64,000 bases of DNA from Alterisphingorhabdus sp051668705 (lineage in GTDB: Bacteria; Pseudomonadota; Alphaproteobacteria; Sphingomonadales; Sphingomonadaceae). Positions 60,870 to 64,000 of this stretch are shown here, one piece after another. Each line of letters opens with the position of its first letter. Positions within the stretch are counted from its first letter, which is position 1. Both the position numbers and the translations under genes were made by a program. The stretch is taken from contig NZ_CP196351.1 of assembly GCF_051668705.1 (NCBI RefSeq), positions 186,001 through 250,000 of the forward strand, read 5' to 3'. Below the pieces are notes generated by a model, which saw only the letters and a list, made by a program, of their open reading frames with translations, was not told the DNA's origin and ran no database searches.

Positions 60870-63752
60870 TTATGCGTCAGCCTGCGCGTCGCGATCGCGT
60901 GCCAGCAACCGGCGATAGGCCCAGCCAATCACAATCAAGGCAACGCCCAACCCTAAGAAGGACAGGATACGCAGCACGCCCTCCATAGCTGCTGCATCAA
61001 TCAAAAAGACCTTTAATGTGACCAGCGTTAATAATGCCAGTCCTGCCTGACGTAAGGTGCGGCTGCTGCTTTGGCCTGATCGCAATATTGCATAACCAAT
61101 CCATGCAAGAGCAAGCAGCAAGAGCGCGGCAGAATAGAGATAATTCTCTGTCGTTTCCACTGGTGCAAAGGCGATGATCGTGCCGTGAATATATTGCCGT
61201 ACCGCCACCATCACAGTCAGTATCGACATCAGCAAAGCCGCTCCATAGCTTAACATGGGCCAGTTTTGCAGCAGTCTTATAGCGCTATCTGACGCATCAT
61301 CATGGGCCAATGTCTGTTTGCTGGTCCACCAGAATAAGATTGTCAGCGCCGCACATAGCAAGACCGCCATATTTGCGAGTGGCCATGCGCCCACGGCCTG
61401 CTCACGCAATACGGGGTTGAACATGACCAGATCGAACCAGACAAAACGCACTGCGCTGAGTGCTATCAAGCCCAGTCCTGCAATTTTGCCAAATCCGCGA
61501 GCAAATTTCAGCAGTGCTGCACCGCTGGCTGCTATAATCAGCGTAATCAATGCTCGTTCGGTGAAACCCCAGACGATAAAATCTTCCAAACTGGTGATAG
61601 CCAAGGGCTGTTTGGCCAATAACAATGCATATAGTGCGGTGAAAACACCGCCGCCTATCGCAAAGGCCATGCGGATGGGGCGCGGCGCATGAAATTGTGG
61701 AGCATAGCTTTGCGGGATCAGGGCCGAGGCTAGCATCAGCAAAGCCGGAACTAATATAGGAATGATGAGAGTGGTTGGCAGGGGCAACAGGTCATGCTGA
61801 ATATAGCCGCCTGCCAATGTCGCAAGATATTGGTCCAGCGCCCCCTCTTGTGAGAGCAGCATTGCCAATATTGCGCCGCCAAAAGGCACAAAGGCTAATG
61901 CCATTGTCATCCGGCGTTTTGTGAACTGCCCCCATAAGGCAAGGCCAAAAGCCAATATTACGCCGATAATGGCCAGCCATGTGCCCGGCAATATCTGTAT
62001 AAGGCCGGTGCCTGTCATGATGACTGTAACGGCTGCTGCTGCCTCGGGCAGAGATATGACGCTGCCCTCATCATATTCGCGGAATTGCCATGCTATCCAT
62101 GCGCAGGGCAAGGCAAGGATCAAGCCCAGAAACCCGCTATTCACAAAAGCGAGCGGCCCCTGATATTGAAATACTATAAGCTGATAGGCGATCAATATAG
62201 GGATAAGCGCCAGCAATCCCCATCGGCCAGCGCCAGCATATTGCACGGATTTGCGCGTCAACCAAGCATGGCTAACCCCAGAAAAGAGCGCAGCATAGCC
62301 CAGCGTGATGCCCAGCATTTTCTCCAGCCCGTTGCCGCTATACCAGCCAGCGATGATGGGGAATATAAAGCCAATGGCCGTCAGCGCGGTTAACGGCCAT
62401 AGCCGGTTGTCGCGCCATGCCAATAATAGCGACAATGCGCCCAAGGCGAAAAGGAACGCCCAGCCGAGCGGCGAAAATTCCATGCGCGGCACCAATATGC
62501 ACAATTGCACCAGCGCAACAATTTGCGGCAGATAAATGGCGACATCGTCAAAGTTCAGATTGTCGTGCCAGTTGTTTTTGCCCTTCTCTGTTTTAGGGGC
62601 AATGTCATTGCTATCCATGCGCAGGGCCGTGACAATTGCAGCCGCCGCCGCAGCGAGAATGAAAAACCCTAATATGGGCAGGCCGTTGAGCGCAGTTCCG
62701 ATTAGCGTAATCGTCCAGATACCGCCGCCGCCAATGGTCATGAGCAACAGCCATAGCCAGCGCTGCCATAGTGACAGGGCAAATAGGGCGGCCATGAACA
62801 CACCCAAATAGCTAAGCAATAGCGGTAGGTTGTTGGCGTCCATGCCAGCGACAAAGGGTGCAGAAAAGCCGCCAACCACACCCATGATGGCGGTGGGCGG
62901 GCCATGACGCAGCGCTAATGCAAAGGCGAGGGCGCTAATCACCACCACCAATGTAAAGGCAGCGATCAGAGGCAATAATCCATATAGCTCACTCGCCATG
63001 TAAAGCGTGGCATAAAGGATCGCGATGCCGGCCCCTGCAAGCGATTGGCCCAGACGTTTATCTTCGTCAAAAGCAAAGCCTATGCGGGGTAATTTACTGC
63101 CAAATTGGCTGGCAGCAACAAGTGCCAATCCAAAGAGCGCAGCGGTGATGCTGCGCGCGCGCGGGCCAAACAGCCCAGCTTCAATAGAATAGCGGACCAG
63201 AAAAAAGGCCGCAAAAATAAGTGCGATGCCGCCAATCCATATCGGCAATTTGCCACCGATAATATCTTCGATGGACAGGCCTTTGAAATAGCTGTTGTCC
63301 TGTGATATATCCGTGGGCTCTTCTGCCTTTTGGGGAGCATGGATAGTGCGCGATGGCGCGTCTTGTGCGGTTTCGGGTACAGCATCTTTCTTCGTCACTT
63401 CGGTGCGTTGCGATGCGTCCTTGCTATCACTCGCGGCATAGGCGACCTGTTGCCTGCGCGTGGTAAGATCCTCTGCCGCTGCGCGGCGGCGTGCTGGTCT
63501 ATCATCATTGTCTGATGCGCTATTGTTGGCCAGCCCATTCTGCGCTTGTGCCTTCGCCTCTTGTTCAGAGGTGCTGCCCTGCTCAACCTTTTGATCGTTT
63601 AGCAAATTGTCGATGCGGCGGTTTAGCCAATCAACATTGTTGTGCAATTGGGTGATTTGACCCTTTAAATTGCTGGTACGTGTGAAATTGACGATCAGGA
63701 GAACAATAATAGCCACAGGCATTAAAAGCACCAAGGCGATCAGCATCTCCAT
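60870..63752 (-). CDS. DUF2339 polytopic membrane protein
   Basis: A 960-residue protein. One N-terminal helix (1-23) is followed by a coiled-coil-prone segment (LKGQITQLHNNVDWLNRRIDNLL), a long charged disordered stretch to about residue 150, the conserved FKGLSIEDIIGGKLPIWIGGIALIFAAFFLVRYS, and then well over twenty hydrophobic helices to the end. This is DUF2339; no member has an assigned function that I know of. The start is supported by GGAG five bases upstream. Confidence 0.9.
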   Translation of the reverse strand: MEMLIALVLLMPVAIIVLLIVNFTRTSNLKGQITQLHNNVDWLNRRIDNLLNDQKVEQGSTSEQEAKAQAQNGLANNSASDNDDRPARRRAAAEDLTTRRQQVAYAASDSKDASQRTEVTKKDAVPETAQDAPSRTIHAPQKAEEPTDISQDNSYFKGLSIEDIIGGKLPIWIGGIALIFAAFFLVRYSIEAGLFGPRARSITAALFGLALVAASQFGSKLPRIGFAFDEDKRLGQSLAGAGIAILYATLYMASELYGLLPLIAAFTLVVVISALAFALALRHGPPTAIMGVVGGFSAPFVAGMDANNLPLLLSYLGVFMAALFALSLWQRWLWLLLMTIGGGGIWTITLIGTALNGLPILGFFILAAAAAAIVTALRMDSNDIAPKTEKGKNNWHDNLNFDDVAIYLPQIVALVQLCILVPRMEFSPLGWAFLFALGALSLLLAWRDNRLWPLTALTAIGFIFPIIAGWYSGNGLEKMLGITLGYAALFSGVSHAWLTRKSVQYAGAGRWGLLALIPILIAYQLIVFQYQGPLAFVNSGFLGLILALPCAWIAWQFREYDEGSVISLPEAAAAVTVIMTGTGLIQILPGTWLAIIGVILAFGLALWGQFTKRRMTMALAFVPFGGAILAMLLSQEGALDQYLATLAGGYIQHDLLPLPTTLIIPILVPALLMLASALIPQSYAPQFHAPRPIRMAFAIGGGVFTALYALLLAKQPLAITSLEDFIVWGFTERALITLIIAASGAALLKFARGFGKIAGLGLIALSAVRFVWFDLVMFNPVLREQAVGAWPLANMAVLLCAALTILFWWTSKQTLAHDDASDSAIRLLQNWPMLSYGAALLMSILTVMVAVRQYIHGTIIAFAPVETTENYLYSAALLLLALAWIGYAILRSGQSSSRTLRQAGLALLTLVTLKVFLIDAAAMEGVLRILSFLGLGVALIVIGWAYRRLLARDRDAQADA

Positions 63753-63869
63753 AATATCTCCCCCTGCACCAACAAGCCAATATGGCGTCTTTATCCAGAC
63801 TATTAGGCAGAGCTATCACCCTTGGCAATGCTCGGCATGCGGGCCATGAACAGGGATATGGGTGAATTA

Positions 63870-64000
63870 TCAGGCGGTGACACTGTTCTTTTCGGTCTGT
63901 TGCCGCGCCCACATTTCTGCATACAGACCCTCTTTGGCGAGCAATTGCCCATGTGTTCCGCTTTCAGCGACCCGCCCTTCGCTAAGCACAATGATGCGAT
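63870..64000 (-). CDS. ATM1-type ABC exporter, C-terminal fragment
   Basis: Only the last 42 residues lie in the window; the gene runs off the right edge. The frame reads RIIVLSEGRVAESGTHGQ, then LLAKEGLYAEMWARQQTEK and a short tail. This is the end of an ABC nucleotide-binding domain after the H-loop; the ending GLYAEMWARQQ is typical of ATM1/HMT1-like heavy-metal or glutathione-conjugate exporters in alphaproteobacteria. Converging genes are absent; 117 bp separate it from DUF2339 on the same strand. Confidence 0.75.
   Translation of the reverse strand, partial: RIIVLSEGRVAESGTHGQLLAKEGLYAEMWARQQTEKNSVTA

Noticed and set aside
1..64000. CRISPR array, tRNA, rRNA, prophage or insertion sequence
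   Set aside because: I looked through the gaps for regularly spaced repeats, cloverleaf-like ends (CCA/TTCGA boxes) and terminal inverted repeats with transposase frames and found none.

Overview
The window looks like chromosomal DNA of an alphaproteobacterium, most likely of the order Sphingomonadales. The evidence is gene content: MipZ and DivK (alphaproteobacterial cell-cycle proteins), COQ9 and a UbiH-type hydroxylase (ubiquinone synthesis), an ubiquinol-cytochrome c chaperone next to a DUF177 protein, the lptC-lptA-lptB-rpoN run, the rsmB-rpe-heparinase-purH run, an SDHAF4-type assembly factor, DUF3572 and DUF2007 proteins, and a twin-domain cold-shock protein with a Gly/Arg-rich head. 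By eye the base composition is only moderately GC-rich, which would suit a marine or lower-GC sphingomonad; that is inference. I saw no rRNA, tRNA, CRISPR array, prophage or insertion sequence. Almost all of the window is core genome.

Layout. 1-3.2 kb: end of clpA with a terminator, a stand-alone BLUF blue-light sensor, erpA, exonuclease III and a BEM46-type hydrolase. 3.2-5.6 kb: a second hydrolase inserted at the 3' end of a phosphoglucomutase/phosphomannomutase gene, flanked by two copies of that gene's last 64 bp. 5.7-16 kb: mipZ, panC, a Sel1 protein, a DUF3572-HAD-RidA-acyltransferase operon, divK, ftsK and ubiH, with two small ORFs in the gaps. 16-24.7 kb: CNNM/CorC protein, bamE, cytochrome bc1 chaperone, DUF177, ssb, feoAB behind a Fur-like promoter, COQ9, an old yellow enzyme and a sterol desaturase. 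24.7-29.8 kb: secreted amidohydrolase, MaoC and CitE-like enzymes, DEAD-box helicase. 29.8-41.3 kb: purH, heparinase, rpe, rsmB, htpX, SDHAF4, rpoN, lptBAC, RNase D. 41.3-47.5 kb: a 540-bp non-coding stretch, the cold-shock protein, a 1225-residue trypsin-like autotransporter and a GDT1-type transporter. 47.7-54.9 kb: rpmG, lolA, DUF4402, zinc-finger protein, tldD, an overlapping PPOX-DUF2007-patatin trio, glnK-amtB. 55-64 kb: GMC oxidoreductase, second sterol desaturase, two lipoproteins, recQ, DUF2339 membrane protein and the end of an ATM1-type ABC exporter.

Several genes share a theme. Envelope biogenesis is well covered: LptA/B/C, BamE, LolA, the autotransporter and the heparinase. Respiratory chain assembly appears in UbiH, COQ9, the bc1 chaperone, SDHAF4 and the NDUFS6-like zinc finger. 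Cell-cycle and chromosome functions are MipZ, DivK, FtsK, SSB and RecQ.

The least expected items are small-scale. They are the pgm-tail duplication around a hydrolase gene, a perfect 17-bp tandem duplication that doubles the ribosome binding site and start codon of ridA and creates a 6-codon minigene, an unlabelled 49-codon ORF with a RiPP-leader-like W-x-x-P-x-L motif behind ftsK, a 26-codon membrane peptide with a structured leader, and a phosphatase-like protein with two plausible starts (lipoprotein versus cytosolic). No complete new multi-gene system was recognised.
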